Below, in pieces: positions 8,435-18,023 of a stretch of DNA of 64,000 nucleotides. The notes beneath the pieces are model-generated. The model did no database searches, had not been told where the DNA came from, and saw only the letters and a list, made by a program, of their open reading frames with translations. The translations under genes and the position numbers were made by a program. The stretch's first letter is position 1, and each line of letters begins with the position of its first letter. The stretch lies in the NCBI GenBank assembly GCA_002721445.1, contig PBKN01000010.1:1-64000 (forward strand), read 5' to 3'. The DNA comes from Chloroflexota bacterium. GTDB taxonomy: Bacteria > Chloroflexota > Dehalococcoidia > Lucifugimonadales > GCA-002723415.

Positions 8435-9277
8435 TTATTTCATAGCCTCTTTTGCTGCATCAATCATAATTTGAATTGGTGCATCTCTATTAGTCCACAA
8501 ATTGAAGGAGGCAGCTCCTTGATATATCAACATTGACAATCCGTTTATTGTCTCCAGTCCAGCCTTTCTTGAATCAGCAATTAAAGGCGTGGTGATTGGA
8601 TTATATACCATATCAAATACTAAACTACCTTGTGAAATCCAGTCTGCATTAATTAAACTGTAGTTATTTGAATCTGTATGAGCCATACCTACAGAACTAG
8701 CATTTACTATTAAATTAGAACAGCCAACAAATTTCTCAAAAGATGAAGATTTTAAATCTAATATCTCTACTTCTATAAATTCTGATATGTCATCTCCTAA
8801 TTTATTTGCTCTCTCTAATGATCTGTTGACTATAACTAATGAGTTAATCCCTTCATCAATCATAGAAAATGCTGCAGCACGCGCCGCACCTCCTGCACCG
8901 AGAATTAAAGCTTTTTTACCTTCAAAACTAAAATTACTATTAGCTTGAATAGACTGAATAAATCCAAAAGCATCTGTATTATAACCAATTAATTTATTGT
9001 TATTTTTGACAATAGTATTTACTGCGCCAATTAACTTAGCCTTAGGATCTAAGTAATCTAAATATTCAATAACTTCCTCTTTATATGGAATTGTAATATT
9101 TGCTCCTAAACACTCAACTTTACGTAAATTTTGAACAACTTGCTGAAAATCACTTGAACTAGTCTCCCAAATTTTGTATTCAACATTCAATTTAAGATAA
9201 TCAAAGGCAGCTTGTTGAAAAACTGGCGATATAGAATGTCCCAACGGATTACCTATAATACCAACTGATCGAATCAT
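8435..9277 (-). CDS. aroE: shikimate dehydrogenase (NADP)
   Basis: This enzyme reduces 3-dehydroshikimate to shikimate. Substrate-binding motifs are GNPLGHSISP at the N-terminus and ANITIPYKE with the catalytic Lys. The Rossmann motif is LGAGGAARAA, and MVYNPITTPL lies near the C-terminus. The frame is open to 9295, but the ATG at 9277 has GGAGGGG six bases upstream and begins with the canonical MIRSVGIIGNP, so 280 aa is the likely protein. It is the first gene of aroE-aroK-aroB-tgt. Confidence 0.94.
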   Translation of the reverse strand: MIRSVGIIGNPLGHSISPVFQQAAFDYLKLNVEYKIWETSSSDFQQVVQNLRKVECLGANITIPYKEEVIEYLDYLDPKAKLIGAVNTIVKNNNKLIGYNTDAFGFIQSIQANSNFSFEGKKALILGAGGAARAAAFSMIDEGINSLVIVNRSLERANKLGDDISEFIEVEILDLKSSSFEKFVGCSNLIVNASSVGMAHTDSNNYSLINADWISQGSLVFDMVYNPITTPLIADSRKAGLETINGLSMLIYQGAASFNLWTNRDAPIQIMIDAAKEAMK

Positions 9278-9298
9278 AAATCCCCTCCAACACAAATA

Positions 9299-9327
9299 AG
9301 TATATCAATCAAATCTAAACTCAACAA
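9299..9327 (-). promoter_or_regulatory. predicted promoter of the aroE-aroK-aroB-tgt operon
   Basis: On the minus strand, TTGTTG (9322-9327), a 17-nt spacer and TATACT (9299-9304) lie about 22 nt before the aroE start. That leaves a short leader containing the strong Shine-Dalgarno sequence. Confidence 0.5.
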
Positions 9328-9350
9328 ATTATGGTTATTGAAATATATCA

Positions 9351-9379
9351 TTGACTACAAATATTTCTCCTGCTAACAT
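9351..9379 (+). promoter_or_regulatory. predicted promoter of the udg-rnj-ftsK-accDA run
   Basis: TTGACT (9351-9356), a 17-nt spacer ending in TGC, and TAACAT (9374-9379) form a sigma-70-type promoter with a TGn extension, about 40 nt before the glycosylase start. It diverges from the aroE promoter. Confidence 0.5.
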
Positions 9380-9419
9380 ACAACCATTATGGATTTTACA
9401 TATTTAAGGCTTAGTAATA

Positions 9420-10061
9420 TTGGTCAACTCTAAATATTACCTTAAGAATAGCACTGATACCATTGAATCTATTGTTGAATTGATTTCTAACTGCACTAGC
9501 TGTACGCTATCGTTAAATAGAACTAATACCGTACCAGGTGAAGGCTCTATAAATTCTAAAATAATTTTCATAGGTGAAGCTCCTGGAGCAAAAGAAGATA
9601 AGTCAGGACGACCGTTTATAGGCCCAGCAGGCAAATTATTAGACAAACTTCTAAACTTAATTAACCTTTCGAGAAAAGATATATATATTACAAATATGGT
9701 TAAATGTAGACCACCGAATAACAGAGATCCGCTAGATGAAGAAATTTCTTCTTGTAGAAAATTTTTAGATAGACAATTAAACCTAATAGAACCTAAACTA
9801 ATAGTTTCCTTAGGAAGACACTCATTTAATAAATTTTTTCCTAATGAGAATTTAAGTAAAAACCGTGGTCATTTAAAAAAATGGGGACAATTTCTTTTAT
9901 ACCCTGTTTATCATCCTGCAGCAGCTCTACATAATCCAAACCTAAAAACTACAATGGAAAATGATTTCATTAAAATAAAAGAATTGGTATATGAATCAAA
10001 TTTAAATCAAAATAATCCCCATAATATAATCAACCAACAAAAACAACTAAAATTATTTTAA
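9420..10061 (+). CDS. udg: uracil-DNA glycosylase, family 4 (Fe-S)
   Basis: A 213-residue family-4 type UDG that removes uracil from DNA. Motif A is GEAPGAKEDKSGRPF, with GPAGKLLD after it, and the C-terminal motif B region is VYHPAA. Four cysteines (C25, C28, C96, C112) fit the family's 4Fe-4S cluster. The start is taken as TTG at 9420; no better ATG covers the CTSC motif. It is the first gene of a plus-strand run with RNase J, 9 nt apart. Some family-4 members were annotated as phage DNA-polymerase-like proteins, but the motifs here are clear. Confidence 0.88.
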   Translation: MVNSKYYLKNSTDTIESIVELISNCTSCTLSLNRTNTVPGEGSINSKIIFIGEAPGAKEDKSGRPFIGPAGKLLDKLLNLINLSRKDIYITNMVKCRPPNNRDPLDEEISSCRKFLDRQLNLIEPKLIVSLGRHSFNKFFPNENLSKNRGHLKKWGQFLLYPVYHPAAALHNPNLKTTMENDFIKIKELVYESNLNQNNPHNIINQQKQLKLF

Positions 10062-10070
10062 AAAACTCAT

Positions 10071-11738
10071 ATGACAAAAATCCCTATAAAAATAATTCCA
10101 TTTGGCGGCCTAGGAGAAATAGGTAAAAATCTCCTAGCTATCGAATACAAAAATGAAATATTGATCATAGATGCTGGAATTGAATTTCCATCTAACGATA
10201 TGTTTGGTGTAGATTTAATAATCCCTGACATTAATTATCTTATAGAAAACAAATATAAAATTCGAGGAATATTAATTACACACGGACATGAAGACCACAT
10301 TGGAGCCTTACCATATATAATACCTAAATTAAATGTACCTATATATTCATCCAGATTTTCCAATGCTCTAATTTCAGCAAAATTAAGTGAACACGGTCTA
10401 ATTAAAAAAGCAAAATTGAATGTGATAAACCCTGGCAAATCTTTTCAAATAGGTAATTTCAAAATTGAATTCTTTAATGTATGTCATTCGATACCAGACT
10501 CTATGGGTATATCTATTAACACGCCCATAGGACAAATAATACATACTGGAGATTTCAAATTTGATCACACTCCTGAATATGGTTCTAGATCTGACTTCAA
10601 AGCATTATCTAAAATATCTGAAAAAAATACTTTATTGCTAATGTCTGATTCAACTTATGCAGAAGTAGATGGATATAATACCTCTGAAAAAGACCTCAGT
10701 ATATCTTTAAATAGATATATTAATGAGGCAAAAGGAAGAATAATAGTATCAACTTTTGCCTCATTAATTCCAAGAATTCAAACTATTATAAATATTGCTA
10801 AAGAATATGACAAAAAAATAACTGTTATTGGACGCAGTATGAATAACAATATAAAAATGTCTATTAAAATGGGGTACATAGATGCACCTGAAAATATGAT
10901 AATACCATGGAAACAATCGATTAAATTAAAACCTAATGAAATAATCATTTTAGCAACAGGTGCTCAAGGAGAACCTAGCTCCGCTTTATCACGAATAAGT
11001 CAAGGCAAACATCCAGATATCAAAATAATTCCAGGTGACACTGTCATAATTTCATCATCTCCTATTCCTGGAAATGAAGTCCTGGTATCAGAAACAATTA
11101 ATAATCTATCACGTCTTGAAGCAAATGTTTTACATTCAAAAATAGCTAATGTTCATGTACATGGACATGCTAGCAAAGAAGAGCTTAAAACTATGTTAAA
11201 TATTATTCAACCTAAATTTTTTATTCCAGTTCACGGAGAATATAAACACCTTTTACATCATTCTAAAATTGCTGAGTCAATGGGTATTTTAAAATCTAAT
11301 ATATTTATATTAGAGGATGGGGATATACTTGAGTTAAATAATAAATCTGGGAAGATAATAGATTCGCTGGAATTAAACCGTATATTCGTCAACTCATATA
11401 AAACCTGGACAGAAGACATGTCAATTTCTAAAGATCAAAAAAAGTTGGCAAATAATGGTATTATGGCTTTGTCAATAAATATAGATAAAATAACTAGAAC
11501 TTTAGTAAACAATCCACAAATAGAATCAATAGGATTTAAACAAGAAGATATATCTAAAGAAGCAATACAAAAAATCACTAAAATGGTCAAACTAACACTA
11601 GAAAATTTAACAACAAATAAATTAAAGTTAAATGAAATCAAAGAAAAGCTTGAAAATGAGATTAAAGCTGTAATTAAAAATGAATCATCTATAAAGCCTA
11701 ATATCCTTATTTTACTAAGCGAAATACCCTCAAAATAG
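10071..11738 (+). CDS. rnj: ribonuclease J
   Basis: A 555-residue metallo-beta-lactamase/beta-CASP nuclease with 5'-3' exo- and endonuclease activity in mRNA decay and rRNA maturation. The metal motif HGHEDHIG starts at H71. The HTGDFKFD block follows, then beta-CASP motif A (the DSTYAE segment) and the HVHGHAS motif, with PVHGEYKHL completing the site. Full RNase J length, including the C-terminal domain. It has almost no Shine-Dalgarno sequence and follows udg by 9 nt, so it may depend on coupling. FtsK follows, an order also seen around B. subtilis rnjB/spoIIIE. Confidence 0.94.
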   Translation: MTKIPIKIIPFGGLGEIGKNLLAIEYKNEILIIDAGIEFPSNDMFGVDLIIPDINYLIENKYKIRGILITHGHEDHIGALPYIIPKLNVPIYSSRFSNALISAKLSEHGLIKKAKLNVINPGKSFQIGNFKIEFFNVCHSIPDSMGISINTPIGQIIHTGDFKFDHTPEYGSRSDFKALSKISEKNTLLLMSDSTYAEVDGYNTSEKDLSISLNRYINEAKGRIIVSTFASLIPRIQTIINIAKEYDKKITVIGRSMNNNIKMSIKMGYIDAPENMIIPWKQSIKLKPNEIIILATGAQGEPSSALSRISQGKHPDIKIIPGDTVIISSSPIPGNEVLVSETINNLSRLEANVLHSKIANVHVHGHASKEELKTMLNIIQPKFFIPVHGEYKHLLHHSKIAESMGILKSNIFILEDGDILELNNKSGKIIDSLELNRIFVNSYKTWTEDMSISKDQKKLANNGIMALSINIDKITRTLVNNPQIESIGFKQEDISKEAIQKITKMVKLTLENLTTNKLKLNEIKEKLENEIKAVIKNESSIKPNILILLSEIPSK

Positions 11739-11784
11739 TATTTAACAATAATCAAATGAATAGTTTGCAAATAGGACTGCTATT

Positions 11785-14199
11785 ATGAGCTTAATTACAG
11801 TCAAATTTATTTCATTAAATCTAATAAACACTTTATACAAACATAAAGTATTTATATCAATAATAAGCTTTATAAGTACAGGAATAATTATATTATTATT
11901 AACATTCTTTTATTCTGAAATATCTTCTTTTATTATTAACCTAAAAGACAATATAATAATAAAAACTGGAGCTAGTTTAATAAATATAACTATATCTAGT
12001 ATAGCTATATTCTTTTTATTAAATTCATCTTTTCCAAATTTAAAGAAGGCAAGATTAACATTATCTGTAATTTTAATCTTATTTTTTACGATTGGCCTAA
12101 TGGCATTTTATTCCCCTTATAACGGCATACTAAGTAGTTTAACATTGCAAGGCAGAACAACATTAGGGGGAGATTTTGGTAAATTCATAATAGGATCACA
12201 AAATTTATTAGGAATTATAAGATTATTGGTTTTGTTATTAATTTCTATTACACTAATATCCCCAGAAAACACACAAAAATTTTTAAATTTATTGATAAAG
12301 AATGCTATTTTTATTTATATTAACTTATTAATCTTTATACAAAAATTTTATGCATCAAAAACTAAAGATAAATTAAATTTACCTAAAGAAAATTTAAATA
12401 ATACTATTGCTCAAGATTATACCCTAGATATAAAACCTGAAACTTTAAATGATAAAACAGATTTAAAAGATATAAATAAGATTAATCCTATTCACAAAAA
12501 TACAAATGAAATTGGGTCGACAACTATCTACTCTGAAAATAATGATTATGAAACCGAATTAAATATAAATCCTAATCCAATAATAAATCATGAAAATTCT
12601 AATATTAAATTTAATAAACTCTGGGAACCTAAAAATGAAGAGAAAATTATTACTACTGAAAAAGAAATTCATAATAATACTATGAACCCTTCTCAAATTA
12701 AGAATTCCAGATGGGCTCTTCCGTCAATAAATACTTTGAAAGAATCAGTAGAAGAACCTATGAAAAAAGAAGACTTAGATAAAACTGCTTCAACTATAAA
12801 AACAACCTTAGATGAATATGGCGTTGAAGTTGAAATAGGTCAAATAAAACCAGGGCCTACAGTAACTATGTACGGACTGATCCCTGGTTGGATTAGAAAA
12901 TTCAAACAAACTAAAAAAATGACTCCTGAAGGAAAACCCCAACTAGATGAATCAGGAAAACCCATTATGATAAAAGTAGAAAATAAAACACGTGTAAAAG
13001 TTGACCATATACTATCTAGAGAAAAAGACTTAGCTCTAGCACTTAAAACACCATCTATAAGGCTTGAAAACCCTGTTATGGGAGAAGCCCAAGTAGGAAT
13101 TGAAGTTCCCAATTCAAAACCCTCTATAGTTACTCTAAGATCGTTAATTGAAAGCAATGAATTTAAATCATTAAAAAAAGATGCTGCATTGCCAGTTGCT
13201 TTAGGTAAAGATAGTAGTGGAGAAACGATTGTTATTGATTTAACAAAAATGCCACATTTGTTAATTGCTGGAGCGACTGGAAGTGGTAAAAGTGTTTGCA
13301 TAAATACTATTGTATCTGGATTAATAACTCAAAAATCCCCTGCAGAAATTCGATTGTTATTAATAGACCCTAAAAGAGTTGAACTTACTCCCTATAATGG
13401 GATACCTCATTTATTAACTAAAGTAGTTGTTGAAACTGATGCAGTTGTGGGATTTCTTAAAGGAACGATCAGAGAAATGCTGGATAGATATAGGTTGCTA
13501 GAAGAATCTGGTGTTAGAAATATTGAAGCTTATAATAAAAAAACTAAATCACAAATGCCTTATCTATTAGTAGTTGTTGATGAATTAGCTGACTTAATGA
13601 TGTCAGCAGCGTTTGATGTTGAGCAATCTATATGCAGGTTAGCTCAACTAGGTAGAGCTACAGGTATTCATTTAATTGTTGCAACCCAAAGACCTTCCGT
13701 TGATGTAGTTACTGGCTTAATCAAGGCAAATTTCCCTAGTAGAATAAGTTTTGGTGTGACTGCACAAGTCGATTCTAGAACTATTTTAGATACAGGAGGT
13801 GCAGAGAAACTATTAGGTAAAGGGGATATGTTATATTTACCTATAAATGCTTCAAAACCAAGTAGAATACAGGGAGTCTTTATTTCAGATAATGAAGTAG
13901 AAAAAATAGTAAGTTTCTGGGAGACTACTCCTTGGAGTAATATACCCCAGATAGATATATTAACCCCTTCAAACGAGGCTGTTGCTACAAATTCTACAAC
14001 TAATTCAAGTAATGATTCTGATGAATTGGTTGATAAAGCAATTGAATTGGCAAAAAATTACAATAAATTATCTACCTCTTTACTACAAAGAAGATTACGT
14101 ATAGGCTATCCTAGAGCAGCTAGATTAATTGATGAACTAGAAGAACAAGGCATAATAGGGCCTGGAGATGGACCCAAGTCAAGAGATGTATTAATATAA
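11785..14199 (+). CDS. ftsK: DNA translocase FtsK/SpoIIIE
   Basis: An 804-residue chromosome-segregation motor at the division septum. Four or so hydrophobic segments fall within the first ~190 residues. A long low-complexity Asn/Lys/Glu-rich linker (to about 310) follows, then the alpha/beta motor with Walker A GATGSGKS (496-503) and Walker B LLVVVDELADLM. The C-terminal gamma winged-helix (YPRAARLIDELEEQGIIGP) would read KOPS-like sites. The linker is AT-driven in composition but the frame is intact. It is located between rnj and accDA in one plus-strand run. Confidence 0.95.
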   Translation: MSLITVKFISLNLINTLYKHKVFISIISFISTGIIILLLTFFYSEISSFIINLKDNIIIKTGASLINITISSIAIFFLLNSSFPNLKKARLTLSVILILFFTIGLMAFYSPYNGILSSLTLQGRTTLGGDFGKFIIGSQNLLGIIRLLVLLLISITLISPENTQKFLNLLIKNAIFIYINLLIFIQKFYASKTKDKLNLPKENLNNTIAQDYTLDIKPETLNDKTDLKDINKINPIHKNTNEIGSTTIYSENNDYETELNINPNPIINHENSNIKFNKLWEPKNEEKIITTEKEIHNNTMNPSQIKNSRWALPSINTLKESVEEPMKKEDLDKTASTIKTTLDEYGVEVEIGQIKPGPTVTMYGLIPGWIRKFKQTKKMTPEGKPQLDESGKPIMIKVENKTRVKVDHILSREKDLALALKTPSIRLENPVMGEAQVGIEVPNSKPSIVTLRSLIESNEFKSLKKDAALPVALGKDSSGETIVIDLTKMPHLLIAGATGSGKSVCINTIVSGLITQKSPAEIRLLLIDPKRVELTPYNGIPHLLTKVVVETDAVVGFLKGTIREMLDRYRLLEESGVRNIEAYNKKTKSQMPYLLVVVDELADLMMSAAFDVEQSICRLAQLGRATGIHLIVATQRPSVDVVTGLIKANFPSRISFGVTAQVDSRTILDTGGAEKLLGKGDMLYLPINASKPSRIQGVFISDNEVEKIVSFWETTPWSNIPQIDILTPSNEAVATNSTTNSSNDSDELVDKAIELAKNYNKLSTSLLQRRLRIGYPRAARLIDELEEQGIIGPGDGPKSRDVLI

Positions 14200-14233
14200 A
14201 ATCATACTATTCATTTAAGAAAGATTGATTCTA

Positions 14234-15997
14234 ATGAATAATCATTTAATAAGAATACTAAATTCTGTAATAAATAAAGAACAAATTGAACCGCAAAAAA
14301 TAGAATTACGAGATTTATGCTTAATATGTAACTCTGAATTAAATAGATCTAATTTATATAAAGAATTTAGAGTATGTGATAAATGTAATTTTCACTACAG
14401 CATATCAGCTAGAGATAGAATCAAATTATTATCCGACGAAGATTCTTTCGAAGAATTTAATCAATCATTATCATCTATTGATCCTATTAAGTTTTCTTCA
14501 AATAATTCTTATAAAGAACGGTTAATAAAAGACCAAAACAGAACTGGTTTATCTGAAGCAGTAATAACAGGAAAATGCACAATAGATGGTAATCCCGTAA
14601 TATTAATAGTTTTAGATTTTGGATTTATGGGAGGAACAATAAGTTCAGTAGTTGGCGAAAAAGTTGCTTTGGGTTTTGAAAAAGCATCTAAATTAAAACT
14701 CCCTGTAATATCTATAATTTCAAGTGGAGGCTCTAGATACCAAGAAGGTATTTTATCTCTAATGCAAATGGCTAAAACAACTATTTCTCATCAAAATCAT
14801 GCTTCCAAAAACCTACCTTTTATATCAATTTTAACTAACCCTGCGACCGGCCAAGCTTTTGCAAGTTTTGCAAATCTAGCTGATATTATATTAGCTGAGC
14901 CTGGTTCAATTATTGGATTCTCTCCAGTTAGACATTTACAGCCTGAATCTAATTCAGATAATGAATCTATTAATACTGCAGAATCTCATTTTGAAAATGG
15001 AATGATAGATGCAATAGTCGATAGAAAAGAACAAAAAAAAATCATCGGTACTTTACTAGACTTACTTACTGCAGAGTATAAACTAGAATCAAAAACTAAA
15101 AGCTCTACTATGCCAATTAAAACTAAGCAAAGTAATGGTTGGAAATCTATTCAAATATCTAGACATACTTCCAGGCCATCTAGTATTGATTATATTATAA
15201 GAATTTTAAATGATTTTATCGAAATACATGGCGATAAATACTATAAAGATGATGAAAACATTATTGTTGGAATAGGACATTTAGGAAGTCAAACAGTTGT
15301 AATTATAGCTCAAGATAGGAATAGAGGAAATAACGGAAGCACTTCACCTGAAGGGTTTAGAAAAGCGCAAAGAGGCATCAAACTCGCTAGTAAATTTAAT
15401 CTCCCTTTAATTACACTAGTGGATACACCTGGACCGAATTCAAATGAATCAACTGAACAAAGAGGTCTTGGGCATTCTATTGCAACAACTTTATCAGAAA
15501 TGATTTCATTAGAAGTACCTTCTATATCAGCCATAATCGGAGAAGGTGGAAATTCAGGAGCACTAGCTATAGGTGTTTCAGACAAAATTCTTATGATGGA
15601 AAACGCAATATACACTGTCATATCCCCTGAAAATGCTGCAGAGATTCTCTATCAAGATAAAAATAGAGCTGAAGAAGCATCTCAATCCCTAAAAATAACA
15701 GCCAATGATTGTTTTAACCTAGGAATTATAGATATAGTTATTCCTGAACCTTCAGGAGGTGCGCATACTAACCCTGATGAAGCAGCGCGCCAGTTAAGAA
15801 AATATTTATTAAAAGAACTATCAGGTTTATATTCAATATCCAAAAGAAGGCGACTAAAGTCAAGATATAAAAGATTTAGAAAAGTCGGAGAATATAGTTC
15901 TAGCTTCAAAATCTCTTTAAGTAGAGAAATAACATCAATTCAAAAAACAATATTATCAAAGATGAAAAAATCAACGACAACCAAAGACAATAATTAA
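14234..15997 (+). CDS. accDA: acetyl-CoA carboxylase carboxyltransferase, fused beta-alpha subunits (AccD-AccA)
   Basis: This catalyses carboxyl transfer from carboxybiotin to acetyl-CoA, the committed step of fatty-acid synthesis. The N-terminal half (to about residue 290) is AccD, with a CxxC...CxxC zinc ribbon (CLICN, CDKCN) and crotonase-fold SSGGSRYQEG. The C-terminal half is AccA, with VDTPGPNSNE and GEGGNSGALAIG. The two are separate proteins in E. coli. The frame is open from a TTG at 14225, but ATG 14234 has AAGAAAG at suitable spacing. The stop codon overlaps leuD's by 4 nt, tail to tail. Biotin is required, and bioY is nearby. Confidence 0.93.
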   Translation: MNNHLIRILNSVINKEQIEPQKIELRDLCLICNSELNRSNLYKEFRVCDKCNFHYSISARDRIKLLSDEDSFEEFNQSLSSIDPIKFSSNNSYKERLIKDQNRTGLSEAVITGKCTIDGNPVILIVLDFGFMGGTISSVVGEKVALGFEKASKLKLPVISIISSGGSRYQEGILSLMQMAKTTISHQNHASKNLPFISILTNPATGQAFASFANLADIILAEPGSIIGFSPVRHLQPESNSDNESINTAESHFENGMIDAIVDRKEQKKIIGTLLDLLTAEYKLESKTKSSTMPIKTKQSNGWKSIQISRHTSRPSSIDYIIRILNDFIEIHGDKYYKDDENIIVGIGHLGSQTVVIIAQDRNRGNNGSTSPEGFRKAQRGIKLASKFNLPLITLVDTPGPNSNESTEQRGLGHSIATTLSEMISLEVPSISAIIGEGGNSGALAIGVSDKILMMENAIYTVISPENAAEILYQDKNRAEEASQSLKITANDCFNLGIIDIVIPEPSGGAHTNPDEAARQLRKYLLKELSGLYSISKRRRLKSRYKRFRKVGEYSSSFKISLSREITSIQKTILSKMKKSTTTKDNN

Positions 15998-16584
15998 TCG
16001 TCTATATTTTCGTATAGCTCAATTTTATCAACATGCTGCAAAGTAAGTCCAATATTATCCAAGCCATTTAAAATGCAATATTTTCTATATGGATCGATAT
16101 CAAATGCAATATTTATTTCTAAGTTAATGTTAAATATAGTTTGAGATTCTAAATCTATATTTAATTCTAAACCATTATTATTTTTAGATTCCTCAAAAAG
16201 ATTATTTATCTTTTCTTTGGGTAACACAATCGGAAGCAAGCCATTTTGAAAACAATTATTAAAAAAAATATCTGCAAAGCTCGGAGCTAAAATACAACGA
16301 AATCCATAATCATGTAATGCCCAAGCAGCATGTTCTCTAGAGGATCCTGATCCAAAATTCTCTCCTGTAAGTAAAATTGAAGAAGATTTATATATCTCTT
16401 TATTTAATATAAACTCTTGGTTTAAACTTCCATCGTCATTAAAACGCCAATCATTAAATAAAAACTTACCGAAACCTGTTCTTTCAATCCTCTTTAAAAA
16501 TTGTTTAGGTATAATTTGATCTGTATCTATATTAACTCGATCAAGAGGTACTGTTTTACCTTTGAAATTTTTAAATGGTTCCAT
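15994..16584 (-). CDS. leuD: 3-isopropylmalate dehydratase small subunit
   Basis: The swivel-domain subunit that pairs with LeuC to isomerise 2- to 3-isopropylmalate. It shows VNIDTDQIIPKQFLK near the N-terminus and the GENFGSGSSREHAAWAL motif. The frame is open from GTG 16590, but ATG 16584 sits 5 nt after an AGGTGAG Shine-Dalgarno sequence and gives the usual ~196 aa. It is the last gene of the ilv-leu operon, 5-11 nt after leuC. Its 3' end overlaps accDA's by 4 bp. Confidence 0.95.
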   Translation of the reverse strand: MEPFKNFKGKTVPLDRVNIDTDQIIPKQFLKRIERTGFGKFLFNDWRFNDDGSLNQEFILNKEIYKSSSILLTGENFGSGSSREHAAWALHDYGFRCILAPSFADIFFNNCFQNGLLPIVLPKEKINNLFEESKNNNGLELNIDLESQTIFNINLEINIAFDIDPYRKYCILNGLDNIGLTLQHVDKIELYENIDD

Positions 16585-16595
16585 TTCCACTCACC

Positions 16596-18005
16596 TTACC
16601 ATTCACGAATATCTACAAAATGACCAGCAATGGCTGCCGCTGCAGCCATTTGAGGGCTAACTAGATGAGTTCTCCCTCCTTTACCTTGTCTACCTTCAAA
16701 ATTCCTGTTTGAAGTAGAAGCGCACCTTTCTCCAGGAGAAAGAATGTCCGGATTCATCCCTAAACACATTGAACAACCAGCTTCTCTCCAATCAAAACCT
16801 GCCTCTTTAAATATTTTATCTAAGCCACGTTTTTCTGCTTCTTTTTTTACTGCATATGATCCAGGGACAACCATCGCCGAGACTCTTTTATTAACTTTAC
16901 GACCTTGGACAACAGTAGCAGCAGATTCTAAATCTTCTATTCTAGAATTTGTGCATGAACCAATAAAAACTCTATCTATAGAAATATCATTTATTGGAGT
17001 ACCTGCTTTTAAATCCATATATTTTAATGCTCTCACTGCAGATTCTTTTTCTTGAGAATTATTAAAAGAGTCAGGATCAGGAATTATTTTAGTAATAGGG
17101 ACTACCATTCCAGGATTTGTACCCCATGTAACATACGGCTCTATATCATTTCCTGAAATTTTTACTATATTATCATATTCTGCACCAATATCAGTCTTGA
17201 GAGAACTCCATTTTTCAATTGCTTTATCAAAGTTATCTCCTTTAGGAACTTTAGCCCTACCTTGCATATATTCGAATGTAATTTCATCTGGAGCAACCAT
17301 GCCTGCTCTACCCCCAGCTTCAATAGACATATTACATATTGTCATCCTGCTTTCTATAGATAACGATTTAATTACTTCCCCAGTGTATTCAACAGCATAA
17401 CCAGTTGCCCCTGCAACTCCAATTTCACCAATAATACCAAGTATTACATCCTTAGCAGTCACCCCAAATTGCAAAGAACCATCAACTCTAATTTCCATAG
17501 ATTTAGGTTTAAATTGCCTCAAAGTCTGAGTTGCTAATACATGTTCTACTTCTGAAGTACCAATCCCAAAAGCTAAAGATCCAAAGGCTCCATGCGTAGA
17601 TGTATGGCTATCTCCACATACAATCACCATGCCTGGCTGAGTATATCCCTGTTCAGGGCCAATTACGTGAACAATCCCTTGTAAAGGATCATACATATCA
17701 TATAAAATAATTCCAAACTCTTTACAATTCTCACTTAAAGTCTTAAGTTGTTGCATTGATATAGGATCTGTAATAGGCTTTTCTCTATCCCAAGTTGGAG
17801 TATTGTGATCTGCTGTAGCCACAGTCAAATCAGGTCTTCGTACTTTTCTGCCAGCCAACCTTAACCCTTCAAAAGCTTGAGGAGTGGTTACCTCATGAAT
17901 AAGATGTAAGTCAACATATATTATAGATGGCTGTGAGTCTTCTTCATGAACAACATGAGTTTCCCAAATTTTATCTAATAATGTTTTAGGATTATTATTT
18001 CCCAT
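16596..18005 (-). CDS. leuC: 3-isopropylmalate dehydratase large subunit
   Basis: A 469-residue aconitase-superfamily protein carrying a 4Fe-4S cluster. Cluster cysteines are visible in FIGSCTNSR and in [25 protein letters not shown] and NRNFEGRQG are further signature segments. It is of normal bacterial LeuC size. It lies 18 nt after leuA and immediately before leuD in the T-box-controlled operon. Confidence 0.97.
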   Translation of the reverse strand: MGNNNPKTLLDKIWETHVVHEEDSQPSIIYVDLHLIHEVTTPQAFEGLRLAGRKVRRPDLTVATADHNTPTWDREKPITDPISMQQLKTLSENCKEFGIILYDMYDPLQGIVHVIGPEQGYTQPGMVIVCGDSHTSTHGAFGSLAFGIGTSEVEHVLATQTLRQFKPKSMEIRVDGSLQFGVTAKDVILGIIGEIGVAGATGYAVEYTGEVIKSLSIESRMTICNMSIEAGGRAGMVAPDEITFEYMQGRAKVPKGDNFDKAIEKWSSLKTDIGAEYDNIVKISGNDIEPYVTWGTNPGMVVPITKIIPDPDSFNNSQEKESAVRALKYMDLKAGTPINDISIDRVFIGSCTNSRIEDLESAATVVQGRKVNKRVSAMVVPGSYAVKKEAEKRGLDKIFKEAGFDWREAGCSMCLGMNPDILSPGERCASTSNRNFEGRQGKGGRTHLVSPQMAAAAAIAGHFVDIREW

Positions 18006-18023
18006 TAAGACTTCCTGTTTTTA

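Noticed and set aside
12840-13301. 153-codon frame antisense to ftsK
   Set aside because: It is a shadow of a strongly conserved coding frame (Walker A region of FtsK) with no ribosome binding site or family match.
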